DNA of 64,000 bases from Zoogloeaceae bacterium (GTDB lineage: Bacteria; Pseudomonadota; Gammaproteobacteria; Burkholderiales; Rhodocyclaceae), in NCBI GenBank assembly GCA_031287525.1, contig JAITSU010000002.1:22735-86734 (forward strand), written 5' to 3'. The position numbers and the translations under genes are program-made. Position 1 is the first letter of the stretch. The number at the start of each line of letters is the position of its first letter. Shown here piece after piece: positions 17,706 through 26,079 of the stretch. The notes below the pieces were generated by a model. It saw only the letters and a program-made list of their open reading frames with translations, was not told the DNA's origin and searched no databases.

Positions 17706-18958
17706 GAGTTTTCCAGAGTCAGTTCAGTTGCGGTAAAGGGAGCGAGCGCGGCGCGCACGGCGGCGATTCTGGCGGCGTGCAGACGCTCCGGTATTTTGTC
17801 GGGATGGGCAACGGTTCGCGCAATCTCGCCGCCATCCACGGCGCAAAACGCCGCCGCCGCCGTCTGCCAGATTTCGCTTTGCGGATAGGGCGTCGCCGCC
17901 ATCCCCAGACGCCCGCGACTGTCGGCGGCGCAGACGGCGAGCAAATCGGCGAAGCGTTCGGGACGCCGCTTGACATCGCAGCGTTCCAGAATTTTGACCA
18001 TGCTGGCGGGCGTGAGGGCGTTTGCGCCACCGACATGACTGATGTTGCCGTGTTCCCGCACCGTCATGCGGGCGAGTTCGCGGCAATCCACGGGGATTTT
18101 CAGGCGAGCGCACAGGCACAGCAAGGGTTTATCGCCAAGCAGGGTGTGTCCGTGGTGATGCGGCCAGTTTTCCTTCGGCGTCAGCGCCTTGCCCAGGTCG
18201 TGCGTCAGGGCGGCGAAGCGGGCGGGCAAGTTCAGGTTCATCTCCGCCGCCACGGTCAGTACCAGCAAAAGATGCGCGCCGGTGTTGCCTTCCGGGTGAA
18301 AATCGACGCGCTCCGGCACGTCGAACAGGGCGTCGACTTCCGGCAAAAGCCGCGCCAGCGCCCCGCACTCGCGCAACACCGCCAACATGCGCGCCGGATG
18401 CGCTTCCATCAGCCCCGTGGAAATTTCCTGCCACACCCGTTCCGGCGTGAGATGGTCAGTTTCGCCATTCGCCACCATTTCACGCATCAGCGCCAGCGTT
18501 TCCGGCGCGACGGAAAAATCCCCGAAACGGGCGGCGAAACGGGCGAGGCGCAACAGGCGCACCGGGTCTTCGACAAACGCCGCGCCCACATGCCGCAAAA
18601 CCCTGGCTTCCAGATCGGCGCGACCATTGAAGGGGTCAATCAACACTCCGTCATCGCCTCTGGCCATCGCGTTGATGGTCAGGTCACGGCGGGCGAGGTC
18701 ATCTTCCAGACGCACATCCGGGTGGGCGTAAAAAGTAAACCCGTGGTAGCCCTTGCCGCTTTTGCGCTCGGTACGCGCCAGCGCGTATTCCTCGCGCGTT
18801 TCCGGGTGCAGAAAGACCGGGAAATCCTTGCCGATCGGCTTGAACCCCCGCGCGATCAACATTTCCGGCGTCGCGCCGACCACAACATAATCCCGGTCAG
18901 TGACCTGCCGTCCCAGAAGTTCATCCCGAATCGCGCCGCCAACAGCATAGATACGCAC
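17702..18958 (-). CDS. cca: CCA-adding tRNA nucleotidyltransferase with HD phosphohydrolase domain
   Basis: A 418-residue class II CCA enzyme. It has the nucleotidyltransferase head GGAIRDELLG and RDYVVVG, LARRDLTINAMA, PVRLLRLARFAARF and an HD domain (ALTHDLGKALTP near residue 250, HHHGH). It builds or repairs the 3' CCA of tRNAs; the HD domain gives phosphatase and phosphodiesterase activity in E. coli. The visible tRNA genes all encode CCA, so repair is the likely main role. Order with the NDUFA9-like gene and slt is typical of Betaproteobacteria. Confidence 0.95.
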   Translation of the reverse strand: MRIYAVGGAIRDELLGRQVTDRDYVVVGATPEMLIARGFKPIGKDFPVFLHPETREEYALARTERKSGKGYHGFTFYAHPDVRLEDDLARRDLTINAMARGDDGVLIDPFNGRADLEARVLRHVGAAFVEDPVRLLRLARFAARFGDFSVAPETLALMREMVANGETDHLTPERVWQEISTGLMEAHPARMLAVLRECGALARLLPEVDALFDVPERVDFHPEGNTGAHLLLVLTVAAEMNLNLPARFAALTHDLGKALTPKENWPHHHGHTLLGDKPLLCLCARLKIPVDCRELARMTVREHGNISHVGGANALTPASMVKILERCDVKRRPERFADLLAVCAADSRGRLGMAATPYPQSEIWQTAAAAFCAVDGGEIARTVAHPDKIPERLHAARIAAVRAALAPFTATELTLENS

Positions 18959-18976
18959 TGGATGCCCTGTCTTCGT

Positions 18977-19951
18977 TCAGCTTCCCGCCAGCGCGCGCCG
19001 CGCGCGGGCACGATAAATATCGAGCCGCGCTCTGGGCGTATGGCGGGAGAGATAAGTCGGCGCGATGGCTTCCAGCAGGGCGGGACGCCACGTCGCGGGC
19101 AGACAACTGTCCGCGTCCAGAATGGCGTTGGCTTGCAGGGTACGCAGGCTGTCCTGGGTGACTTCCGGCTTGGGCAGTAACCACCACAAACCCGCCTGCA
19201 AATAAGCCAGCCCTTCGGAAAGCGGCAGGATGCGGGTGCGCCGCTCCGTCAGGCGGGCGACATAAGCCAGCAATTCGGCAAAGGTATACACCTCTGAACC
19301 GGCAAGGTCATAAGCCCGCCCGAAAGTTGTCGCGTCGTTGAGACTCGCCGCGATCGCGTCGGCAACATCGGCAACCCACACCGGCTGCAACCGCGCCCCC
19401 AGCATACCCAGTGGCAGAAGCGGCAACGCCAGCCAGCGGGCGAACATGGCAAGAAAATGGTCGCCCGCGCCAAACATCACGGCAGGGCGGAACACCGTCA
19501 CGTCCAGTTCATCCTGCGCCGCCAGCACAATGCGCTCACCCGCGCCCTTGGAACGCAAATACTCCGAAGCCCCGCGCTCATCCGCCTGCAAAGCGCTGAC
19601 ATGCAACAACCGCCGCACGCCGGTTGTTCGCATGGCATCGACAATTTTCTGCGGCAATTCAACATGCGCTCGCAAAAAATCCTTGCTGTAAGGCAACGCC
19701 ACATCGCGGCTATGCAGAATGCCGACGAGATTGATCACCGCGTCCTGCCCCGCAACTAACGCCGCCAGTTGCGCCGGATCATGCGCATCCGCCTCGACCA
19801 CGCTCACATTGGGCAAGGTCATCAGGCGTCGATGGCGTTCACGGCGGCGGGAAGGAATGGTAACGACGTATCCCTGTTGGGCGAGGCGGGTGGCGAGATA
19901 AGAACCGAGAAACCCACTACCGCCCGGCAGCAGGATTTTTTGTTGAGACAT
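18977..19951 (-). CDS. NDUFA9-like NAD(P)-binding epimerase/reductase
   Basis: A 324-residue short-chain reductase of the atypical complex I NDUFA9-type group. It has the dinucleotide motif GGSGFLGSYLA at residues 8-18 in place of GxxGxxG, VINLVGIL, a VSALQAD segment and EYLRSKGAGE (Lys in place of the full YxxxK). Function in bacteria is uncertain; members sit beside cca or respiratory genes. Transcribed upstream of cca with a gap of 18 bases. Confidence 0.85.
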   Translation of the reverse strand: MSQQKILLPGGSGFLGSYLATRLAQQGYVVTIPSRRRERHRRLMTLPNVSVVEADAHDPAQLAALVAGQDAVINLVGILHSRDVALPYSKDFLRAHVELPQKIVDAMRTTGVRRLLHVSALQADERGASEYLRSKGAGERIVLAAQDELDVTVFRPAVMFGAGDHFLAMFARWLALPLLPLGMLGARLQPVWVADVADAIAASLNDATTFGRAYDLAGSEVYTFAELLAYVARLTERRTRILPLSEGLAYLQAGLWWLLPKPEVTQDSLRTLQANAILDADSCLPATWRPALLEAIAPTYLSRHTPRARLDIYRARARRALAGS

Positions 19952-20060
19952 GGTGTTCGTGCGCGAGTGGAGAGGAAAGCGTGGATTTTAAGGCAAATCC
20001 GTTGCACGTGCCGCGAACAATCACGCAGAGCTTGTCGACCTGGAAAAGCCATCGCGTCTG

Positions 20061-20500
20061 CCAGACGCAGGGGCGGTTCGCGAACCGCCCCTACAACCGC
20101 AAAACGCCCGCAGAAGGCGCGTTCGGCGATTGTCTCCCCACTCCCCTTGTGGGCGTACACTGTGGGTAAGGGGATATTTCGTAGGGGCAGGTTTCAAACC
20201 TGCCCGCCGTTGTATTGTCGGAGCGCAGGGCGGGTTTGAAACCCGCCCCTACAAGGGAGAAAATTAGGTAGAGCGCGTTCTCCGAACGCGCCGCAGGCTG
20301 CTGACAAAGTTGCACAGAGCGTTTTTTGAGTGAAGGTTTTCCTGGGAACGCCAGCGTCCACGCTGGCAGCGGTGTTTGCGCGGCAATCTGCGCTCAAAGT
20401 CGGCGTACCGCCGACGTGCCTTTGTTGCCGTCGGCGTTCCCAGAAAGCTACTTCGGAGGTTTGTTAACAGTTTGAGCGGGAGCAGGATGCTCCCGCCACT
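20061..20500. repeat. Repeat-rich intergenic block of dispersed palindromes
   Basis: The 690-base gap between the reductase and the DUF5397 gene holds no credible coding sequence but at least six palindromes: GTAGGGGC-type units at 20067-20095, 20181-20208 and 20226-20253; a GCGCGTTCTCCGAACGCGC unit at 20268-20293 that recurs near 37306; a GGGAACGCC...GGCGTTCCC pair (20343-20369 with 20430-20446) enclosing smaller stems; and a GGGAGCAGGATGCTCCC unit at 20476-20500 that recurs at 3525. It looks like a landing area for small non-autonomous palindromic repeats. Confidence 0.75.
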
Positions 20501-20639
20501 TTGATTTCAATGGCATTCGTGCGATTGCCCTGCGAAATAAGCCCGATGGCGGATAACGCCGCGCTCGAACCGCTATAATGAACGCATGAACTTTCCCCGC
20601 CCGACAAGACGGGAAGAACATCAATCAGGGAGATTCACC

Positions 20640-20837
20640 ATGCAAGTCGCCACTACGCCGTCTGTTCCGGTAGGCAAAATCAAGAGCTTTGGTCCCTTCG
20701 GGCCGAAATACGAAGTCGGTCAGCCGCTACGCCAATTGGACGACGAAGACTGGATGGTGGAAGTCACGATGGTGGAAACGGGCGAAAAGACCGAATACCG
20801 TTTGACGCGTCTCGTTGATGACCCGGAGGCGCACTGA
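20640..20837 (+). CDS. DUF5397-family small protein, likely partner (antitoxin) of VapD
   Basis: A 65-residue protein with the family pattern GKIKSFGPFGPKYEVG, DWMVEVTMVETGEKTEYRL and DDPEAH. The ATG at 20640 has an AGGGAGA box just upstream. The stop codon overlaps the ATG of the vapD remnant (TGATG), the classic coupling of toxin-antitoxin pairs. DUF5397 genes commonly precede vapD, so an antitoxin role analogous to VapX is inferred, not shown. Confidence 0.82.
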   Translation: MQVATTPSVPVGKIKSFGPFGPKYEVGQPLRQLDDEDWMVEVTMVETGEKTEYRLTRLVDDPEAH

Positions 20838-21099
20838 TGTACGCTTTGTCGCCGATACTGAACAACACCATCCCAAGGGCGTAACGCAAGCCTATACGGA
20901 AATCGGCGCAGTCCTCGCCGAGAATGGTTTTCGCCGTGTGCAGGGCAGCCTGTACGTGACCGACAACGAAGACATGGCAAACCTGTTTCTGGCAATTCAG
21001 CCGCTACGCGCCCGCCCGTGGTTCCCGAAATCCGTGCGTGACATTCGCGCCTTCCGCATCGAACAGTGGTCAGACTTCACCCCAGTTGTAAAGTCGTAA
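20837..21099 (+). pseudogene. vapD: vapD (Cas2-like ribonuclease toxin) with 5' frameshifting deletion
   Basis: The ATG at 20837 starts MYAL, as in VapD proteins, but the frame then fails after 15 codons. The rest of VapD is intact in another frame from 20848: HHPKGVTQAYTEIGAVL, QGSLY, NEDMANLF, SVRDIRAFRIEQWSDF. Compared with Haemophilus VapD, the segment AFDL is missing along with the frame, consistent with loss of 13 bases. That segment carries the conserved N-terminal Asp thought to be catalytic in the VapD/Cas2 fold. Translation from ATGs at 20815/20818, inside the DUF5397 gene, could still give a 94-residue variant without that Asp. Confidence 0.75.
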
Positions 21100-21146
21100 T
21101 GTCCAACCCGCAGGAGGCATGGGAAATGGCACGGCATCCTGCCGCG

Positions 21147-23108
21147 TCACGGCAAATCCGCCGGAAGCGTCGTCCCGTCTTTTGCCGGCGCCGTACCCAG
21201 ACGCTCGCGCAAGGAGGCGGGTTCGCCGGTGAACAGGATGGCGTAATACACGGCGTTGCTCATGACTTTTTTGACGTAATCCCGTGTTTCGTCAAAGGGG
21301 ATGGTTTCGGCGTAAATCGCGCCTTCCAGCGGGGTTGCGCCGCACCAGCGTTTTGCCCGCCCCGGACCGGCGTTATAGGCGGCGGAGGCTAATACCGGAT
21401 GCTGGTGCAGGCTTTCCAGCACCATCCGCATGTAGGTGGTGCCGAGCAACAGGTTGATGTCGGTGTCGTTGACCGTGCGGTGGTCGTAGTCCTTGATGCC
21501 GATTTTCTTGGCGACCCATTTGGCGGTGGCGGGCATCAACTGCATCAGGCCGGAAGCGCCGGCGGAGGATTTTGCCTGGGTGACGAAGCGGCTTTCCTGA
21601 CGCATCAAGCCATATACCCAGGCGTCGTCCAAACCCTGTTCGCGGGCGGCGGGGCGCACTTGTGCGTCGAAGGGGGCGAGAAAGCGTAACGCATAGTCGT
21701 GTTGGCTTCTGGTTTTGTCGGCGGCGTTGATGGCGCGGTCATAGAGCTGGTATTCACGCGCCAACGTAGCGGCGGCAAGCAGTTGGCGGTCGTCCATGTC
21801 GCGCAGCGTCCAGTTCCATTCGCGGATGGCGTCAATGCGTAAATCCAGTTGAAACAGTGCGAGGGAACGCACGATGCCCGGCAGGATACGCACATCATAA
21901 AGCTCGTCGGCGTGCGGCGGCAGGGCGGGGGTGGGGATGGTAATGTGTTTGCCCAGTTCTTCATCCGCCAGATTGCCGTAAAACTCCGGCAGCCCGCGCA
22001 GCGAAGCGAATTGCGCCTTGGCGTCCTGCGCGCGACCTGCCGCCTTGTAGGCACGTCCCAACCAGTAAACCCATGTCGGACGCGATTGCAATTCCTCAGG
22101 CATCTGTTCGATGGCGAGGCGCACGGCGTTCCAGTTTTGCGCGCGCAGGGCGGCGCGCGCGCGCCATTCGGCGGCGTCGGCGGTGAGCAATTCCGGCTTG
22201 CTGCGGGCAAACCATGTCGGGGCTTCCGGCAGATGACGGCGCGCGCCCTGCAAGCCAATTTGCCCCCAGCACCAGGCGGCAGTCTGCGCGCCCAGTTGGG
22301 GTTGCCATTGCGCCAGTTGTTCGGCGGCGAGGACGGGATCATTTTGCGCCAGACGGGTGATCGCCAGCGCCACGACTTCACGGCGCGCGCGGCGACTGCC
22401 CACGCTCTCCGGTTTTTGGCGCGCCAGCCAGATGCGCGGTTGGCTGATGATTTGGTCGAGTTGTCTGGCATCCGGCTGCTGTTCGCGCGGCAAAAAGCGC
22501 AAGACTCGCCGCGCCATGTCGTGCTTGCCCTGCTCGAACAGCATGTGTATGCGGCTCCAATACACATCGTCGCTGACCGCTTCGCCCAGGCGCGAAAACA
22601 GGGGTTGGCAGCCTTCCGGTACGCTGATGATCGTCTGCCAGAGGGTTTCGGCTTCGGCTTGATTTTTTTGCCGCGCCGCCGCGTCGCCCAAGCGGGCAAT
22701 CGCCTGAATTTGCAGACAGCGGGATTCCAGATCGGGGGCGCGGAGCGCCTTGTATTGCCGCGACACTTCCGACCAACGCCCCTGTTTGCCCAGCGTTTTC
22801 AGCCAGTCGGCGCGTAGACGCTCGCTCAGATAGCTGCCTTCCTCGCGCCGGATGAAGTCCTGGATGACCGCCTCATCCGGTCGCTCGATGCCCTGCCGCA
22901 GCAGGTAGTATTCGACGTAGGGGGCGAGCGCGGCATCATCCAGCCTCTGCGCGTTCAGGGTTTCCAGCCTGGCGCGGTCGCCCACCCGAAAGGCTTCGCG
23001 GGCGTCAAGAAACTGGCGCTCGCCCTCGGATTCCTGCGCGAAGACGAAGTTGGGAACGAGCAATATGGCGGCAAGGCAGAGACGGGCGAAAAAAACAGAC
23101 GGCTTCAT
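21147..23108 (-). CDS. slt: Soluble lytic murein transglycosylase
   Basis: A 653-residue periplasmic enzyme with a signal peptide (residues 1-24, ending FVFAQ), a long alpha-helical superhelix (U and L domains) and a C-terminal SLT catalytic domain: GLMRQESRF with catalytic Glu, SSAGASGLMQLMPATAKWVA, LGTTYMRMVL and ASAAYNAGPGRAKRW. It cleaves peptidoglycan glycan strands with formation of 1,6-anhydroMurNAc. Divergent from the 5-FCL gene with only 49 bases between starts, so the promoters overlap. Confidence 0.95.
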   Translation of the reverse strand: MKPSVFFARLCLAAILLVPNFVFAQESEGERQFLDAREAFRVGDRARLETLNAQRLDDAALAPYVEYYLLRQGIERPDEAVIQDFIRREEGSYLSERLRADWLKTLGKQGRWSEVSRQYKALRAPDLESRCLQIQAIARLGDAAARQKNQAEAETLWQTIISVPEGCQPLFSRLGEAVSDDVYWSRIHMLFEQGKHDMARRVLRFLPREQQPDARQLDQIISQPRIWLARQKPESVGSRRARREVVALAITRLAQNDPVLAAEQLAQWQPQLGAQTAAWCWGQIGLQGARRHLPEAPTWFARSKPELLTADAAEWRARAALRAQNWNAVRLAIEQMPEELQSRPTWVYWLGRAYKAAGRAQDAKAQFASLRGLPEFYGNLADEELGKHITIPTPALPPHADELYDVRILPGIVRSLALFQLDLRIDAIREWNWTLRDMDDRQLLAAATLAREYQLYDRAINAADKTRSQHDYALRFLAPFDAQVRPAAREQGLDDAWVYGLMRQESRFVTQAKSSAGASGLMQLMPATAKWVAKKIGIKDYDHRTVNDTDINLLLGTTYMRMVLESLHQHPVLASAAYNAGPGRAKRWCGATPLEGAIYAETIPFDETRDYVKKVMSNAVYYAILFTGEPASLRERLGTAPAKDGTTLPADLP

Positions 23109-23157
23109 GGTTAAATCGGGGAATGGATATTGGAAGAGTTAAGCTTGGCAGCATAAC

Positions 23158-23763
23158 ATGAAGCCACGAATTACACCGCAAACCCAAACGCAAACCCGCA
23201 AGGAATTACGCCAAACCCTGTTGACCGCGCGACGGGCGCTGACGGCCGAACAGGTCGCCGCGTGGTCGCAACGACTGGTCGAACATCTGCTGCGTGTTTT
23301 TCCGCAGCCGCCGGGGAAACGCATCGCCTTCTATTCGCCCATCCAGAACGAGCCGGACGCGCGTCCCGCCGCCGCCTTCTGGCGCGAACAGGGCGCGACA
23401 ACCCTGCTGCCGGTCGTCGTCGCCCCGCGCGCGCCGCTCATCTTTCGCCCGTGGACGCCGGAAACCCCCCTCGTCCCTGACCGTTACGGCATTCCCACGC
23501 CGAGCGAGGGCGCGGAAATCATCCCCGACGTGATCATCATGGCGCTGAACGCCTTTGACGCGGCGGGCTACCGCCTGGGCTACGGCGGCGGTTTTTTCGA
23601 CCGCACCCTCGCCGCCTTGCAACCGCGTCCCTTGGTGTTGGGCGTGGGTTTCGAGATAGGGCGCGTAAAAAACATCCAGCCGGAAGCGCATGATCAGGCG
23701 GTGGATTGGATATTTACGGAAGAAGGCGGTTGGAAGTCAGGACGAAATCAGGGGCAGGAATAA
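23158..23763 (+). CDS. 5-formyltetrahydrofolate cyclo-ligase
   Basis: A 201-residue enzyme that converts 5-formyl-THF to 5,10-methenyl-THF with ATP. It shows RKELRQTLLTARRAL, the substrate/ATP motifs GYGGGFFDRTLA and RYGIPTPSEG, and standard length. Same family as E. coli YgfA (Fau). Its 3' end overlaps the convergent acetyltransferase gene by 27 bases. Confidence 0.92.
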   Translation: MKPRITPQTQTQTRKELRQTLLTARRALTAEQVAAWSQRLVEHLLRVFPQPPGKRIAFYSPIQNEPDARPAAAFWREQGATTLLPVVVAPRAPLIFRPWTPETPLVPDRYGIPTPSEGAEIIPDVIIMALNAFDAAGYRLGYGGGFFDRTLAALQPRPLVLGVGFEIGRVKNIQPEAHDQAVDWIFTEEGGWKSGRNQGQE

Positions 23764-24225
23764 CAGGAACGGTTGGTCGGGCGAGGCTTCAAAACCAAAA
23801 CGCAGGTAATAGGCTGCGGCTTGTTCATCCAGGGCATCGACGAACAAACCGATGCCGCCCGCTTCGATGTCAATGCGCCGCGCTCGTTTCAAAGCATCCG
23901 CGAGCAATAACCCGCCGTATCCCTCTCCCTGCCATGCCCTGTCAACTGCCAGTCGTCCCAGGCGTAAGCCAGGGATGCGGCGCGGCATTTTTTTGCGCCA
24001 GACATCCGGCAAACAGCGGCTTTCAAGCTCGGCAAGGGTGAGCGCGTAATAGCCACAAATGCGCGTGGGTTCGGTTTCGTGAATGAGAACAAAGGTCTTT
24101 GAAAGACTTTTGCCCTGATGTTGGCGGGCAACGCGGGCAAGCCAGTCATTCAGTTCCGGTCGACCGCAATCAAAAGCGCGTCGGTCATGCGCTTCATTCA
24201 GCGGCACTATCTGCATTGTCAGCAT
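23737..24225 (-). CDS. GNAT acetyltransferase toxin (TacT-like)
   Basis: A 162-residue GNAT protein with DCGRPELNDWL near the N-terminus (the TacT/AtaT pattern of FxCG...LNxWL), ALTLAELE, the acetyl-CoA loop LAVDRAWQGEGYGGLLL and a C-terminal YYLRFGF. Known TacT-type toxins acetylate aminoacyl-tRNA (glycyl-tRNA in Salmonella) and halt translation. It overlaps the upstream DUF1778 gene by 32 bases, the usual tacA-tacT arrangement. Starts at 24225 or 24216 are both possible. Confidence 0.88.
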   Translation of the reverse strand: MLTMQIVPLNEAHDRRAFDCGRPELNDWLARVARQHQGKSLSKTFVLIHETEPTRICGYYALTLAELESRCLPDVWRKKMPRRIPGLRLGRLAVDRAWQGEGYGGLLLADALKRARRIDIEAGGIGLFVDALDEQAAAYYLRFGFEASPDQPFLLFLPLISS

Positions 24226-24508
24226 TCCGTATGAGCATCTGGTGGCGTTTCATGGCGGTTCGCAATGCTGCGTTTGGCGAGGGCGGGTTTTCCAGCCGGT
24301 CAAGGAGAAATGCCCAGTCGCGGGACGACAGGCGGATGATTTCTTCCCGTTCGATAACCATTTGCGCTTCCTTCAAGGCGGCTTGCACCAAAAACTGATT
24401 GACGGTCGCGCCCGTCAATTCGGCGGCACGACAAAGCGTTTCATAAACATGCTGCGGAATACGCGCGCCGATACGGTTTTGGTTTCCTTTGAGCGCGATG
24501 GCTTCCAT
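24194..24508 (-). CDS. DUF1778/TacA-like antitoxin
   Basis: A 104-residue protein from the ATG at 24508. It has an N-terminal ribbon-helix-helix DNA-binding region (NRIGARIPQHVYETLCRAAELTGATVNQFLVQAALKEA) and a C-terminal toxin-neutralising tail (REEIIRLSSRDWAFLLDRLENP). It is expected to bind the GNAT toxin and repress the operon promoter. A longer frame to 24553 adds 15 residues with no family similarity. Confidence 0.88.
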   Translation of the reverse strand: MEAIALKGNQNRIGARIPQHVYETLCRAAELTGATVNQFLVQAALKEAQMVIEREEIIRLSSRDWAFLLDRLENPPSPNAALRTAMKRHQMLIRNADNADSAAE

Positions 24509-24597
24509 GACAATCTCCTGACTTGATAGATATAAGTATAGCGGTGTCGCCAAAATGACGCCACATCATGATCCGCTCATTGATCAGGATTGGGTGT

Positions 24598-24930
24598 TCA
24601 CCGAGGCGGGGGTTTCCTTGCCGAAAATCCGATAATCGCCAGCCATATAAAAAACGCGGCAATGAGCTGATTGCACACGGCGGCGACATCATAGACACCG
24701 GTAACGATGGAAAATTCCAGCGCCGACCAGCATTGGCGCAGCAGGAACAAAATGCCTAATCCCAGCGCCAGCCAAGGCGCGCGCCAGGGGGCGTGTTTGA
24801 GAATGGCGGCAGAGCGCCATTGTTGCCAGATGAGGAAGACGCACACCACCTGTATGCTCATCGCCAGTCCCAGCCCCAACAGGCAGAGGGAGTAGGGCGA
24901 GCCGTCAAGCGCGGGGGGTGAGCGCAACAT
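24598..24930 (-). CDS. Small inner-membrane protein, unknown function
   Basis: A 110-residue protein with about four predicted membrane helices: PYSLCLLGLGLAMSIQVVCVFLIW, APWLALGLGILFLL, a segment from SALEF to VCNQLI, and AAFFIWLAIIGF. I do not recognise the family. The start overlaps the end of patB by 26 bases, so it may be translationally coupled; an internal ATG at 24861 is possible. Moderate confidence that it is real. Confidence 0.5.
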   Translation of the reverse strand: MLRSPPALDGSPYSLCLLGLGLAMSIQVVCVFLIWQQWRSAAILKHAPWRAPWLALGLGILFLLRQCWSALEFSIVTGVYDVAAVCNQLIAAFFIWLAIIGFSARKPPPR

Positions 24931-26077
24931 TTTTGATGGCCTGTTGAAGACGGGCGAGCGCGTGGTCGAGCAATGCGGGCGCGCAGCCGAAATTCAGGCG
25001 CACCCAACCCGCCGCGCCGAAATCCGCGCCATTGGAAAGCCCCAAGCCCTGCGATTCAAAATATGCGACGGGATCGGCGAGGTTCAGTTGCCGCGCGTCC
25101 AGCCATGCCAGATAGGTGGCCTCAATGTGCGTCATGCTGACGCCGGGCAGACGGGCGACCGTCGCTTCCAGATTGTCGCGGTTTTGTCGCAGGATGGCGA
25201 GCAAGGCCTGCCGCCAGTCCTCGCCATCGCGGAAGGCGGCTTCGCAGGCGACGAGTCCGAAGACATTGACATGCGGCACGATGCCCGACATGGCGCGGAC
25301 AAAACGCTGGCGCAGGCTGGCGTCGGGAATCACCGCGAAGGCGCAGGCAAGTCCGGGGATATTGTAGGTTTTGGAGGGCGACATCAGGGTGATGCTGCGT
25401 TTTGCCGCCTCCTCATCCAACAGCGCGAAGGGCAGATGGCGTTTGTCATCGTCCAGAATCAGGTCGCAATGAATTTCGTCGGAGCAGACGATTAAATCGT
25501 GACGGGCGGCGAATTCGGCGATCCATTCCAGTTCCGAGCGCTGCCAGCAACGTCCGACCGGATTGTGCGGGTGGCAGAAAAGCAGCAGTTTCGTGTCGGG
25601 GTTTTGCAACATAGCGGCTTCCAGCGCGTCGGTATCCATCTCCCAATGTCCAGCGCGGCACACGAGCGACACGCATCGCAACGCCTGATCAGAGCGGCGC
25701 GGCGCGGCTAAAAAGGGCGGATACACCGGCGTATTGGTCAGTACGCCGCCGCCCCCGCCAACGCAAACACTGCGGCAGGCAACATGGATGCCCGTCACCA
25801 GCCCCGGCAGCCAGACGAGCCACTCCGCCGCGATGCGCCAGTCATACCGACGTTGCAGATAATCCAGAACCGCGTCGATTTGCGATGGCTGCGGCACGCC
25901 GTAGCCCAACACGCCATGCGCCAGCCGCTCCCGCACGGCATCCAGCACGGCGGGCGGCGCGGCGAAATCCATGTCCGCCACCCAGAGCGGCAGAATGTCC
26001 TGCCCGGCGTATTTGCCCCATTTCATCGAATCGCTCATGCGTCGATCGGGCGTGTGCGCCAAATCAAATGCCATCAC
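24905..26077 (-). CDS. patB: PatB/MalY-type cystathionine beta-lyase (PLP C-S lyase)
   Basis: A 390-residue fold-type I PLP enzyme. It has WVADMDFAAPPAV near the N-terminus, HNPVGRCW, SDEIHCDLIL and the PLP-binding lysine in SPSKTYNIPGL. Family members cleave cystathionine or cysteine conjugates, and MalY also has a regulatory role in E. coli. The start is GTG at 26077 or ATG at 26074, directly after the ilvA stop, so the two genes are probably co-transcribed. Confidence 0.88.
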   Translation of the reverse strand: MMAFDLAHTPDRRMSDSMKWGKYAGQDILPLWVADMDFAAPPAVLDAVRERLAHGVLGYGVPQPSQIDAVLDYLQRRYDWRIAAEWLVWLPGLVTGIHVACRSVCVGGGGGVLTNTPVYPPFLAAPRRSDQALRCVSLVCRAGHWEMDTDALEAAMLQNPDTKLLLFCHPHNPVGRCWQRSELEWIAEFAARHDLIVCSDEIHCDLILDDDKRHLPFALLDEEAAKRSITLMSPSKTYNIPGLACAFAVIPDASLRQRFVRAMSGIVPHVNVFGLVACEAAFRDGEDWRQALLAILRQNRDNLEATVARLPGVSMTHIEATYLAWLDARQLNLADPVAYFESQGLGLSNGADFGAAGWVRLNFGCAPALLDHALARLQQAIKNVALTPRA

Positions 26078-26079
26078 AT

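Noticed and set aside
20061..20500. Possible CRISPR array in the repeat-rich gap
   Set aside because: Repeats are palindromic, of different families, irregularly spaced and not separated by unique equal-length spacers; no cas genes are present.
20815..20850. VapD as an intact gene starting at 20815
   Set aside because: The TGATG overlap and MYAL at 20837 fit the VapD start better, and the 20815 frame lacks the conserved N-terminal Asp segment. It remains possible as a secondary product, so it is noted in the pseudogene entry.
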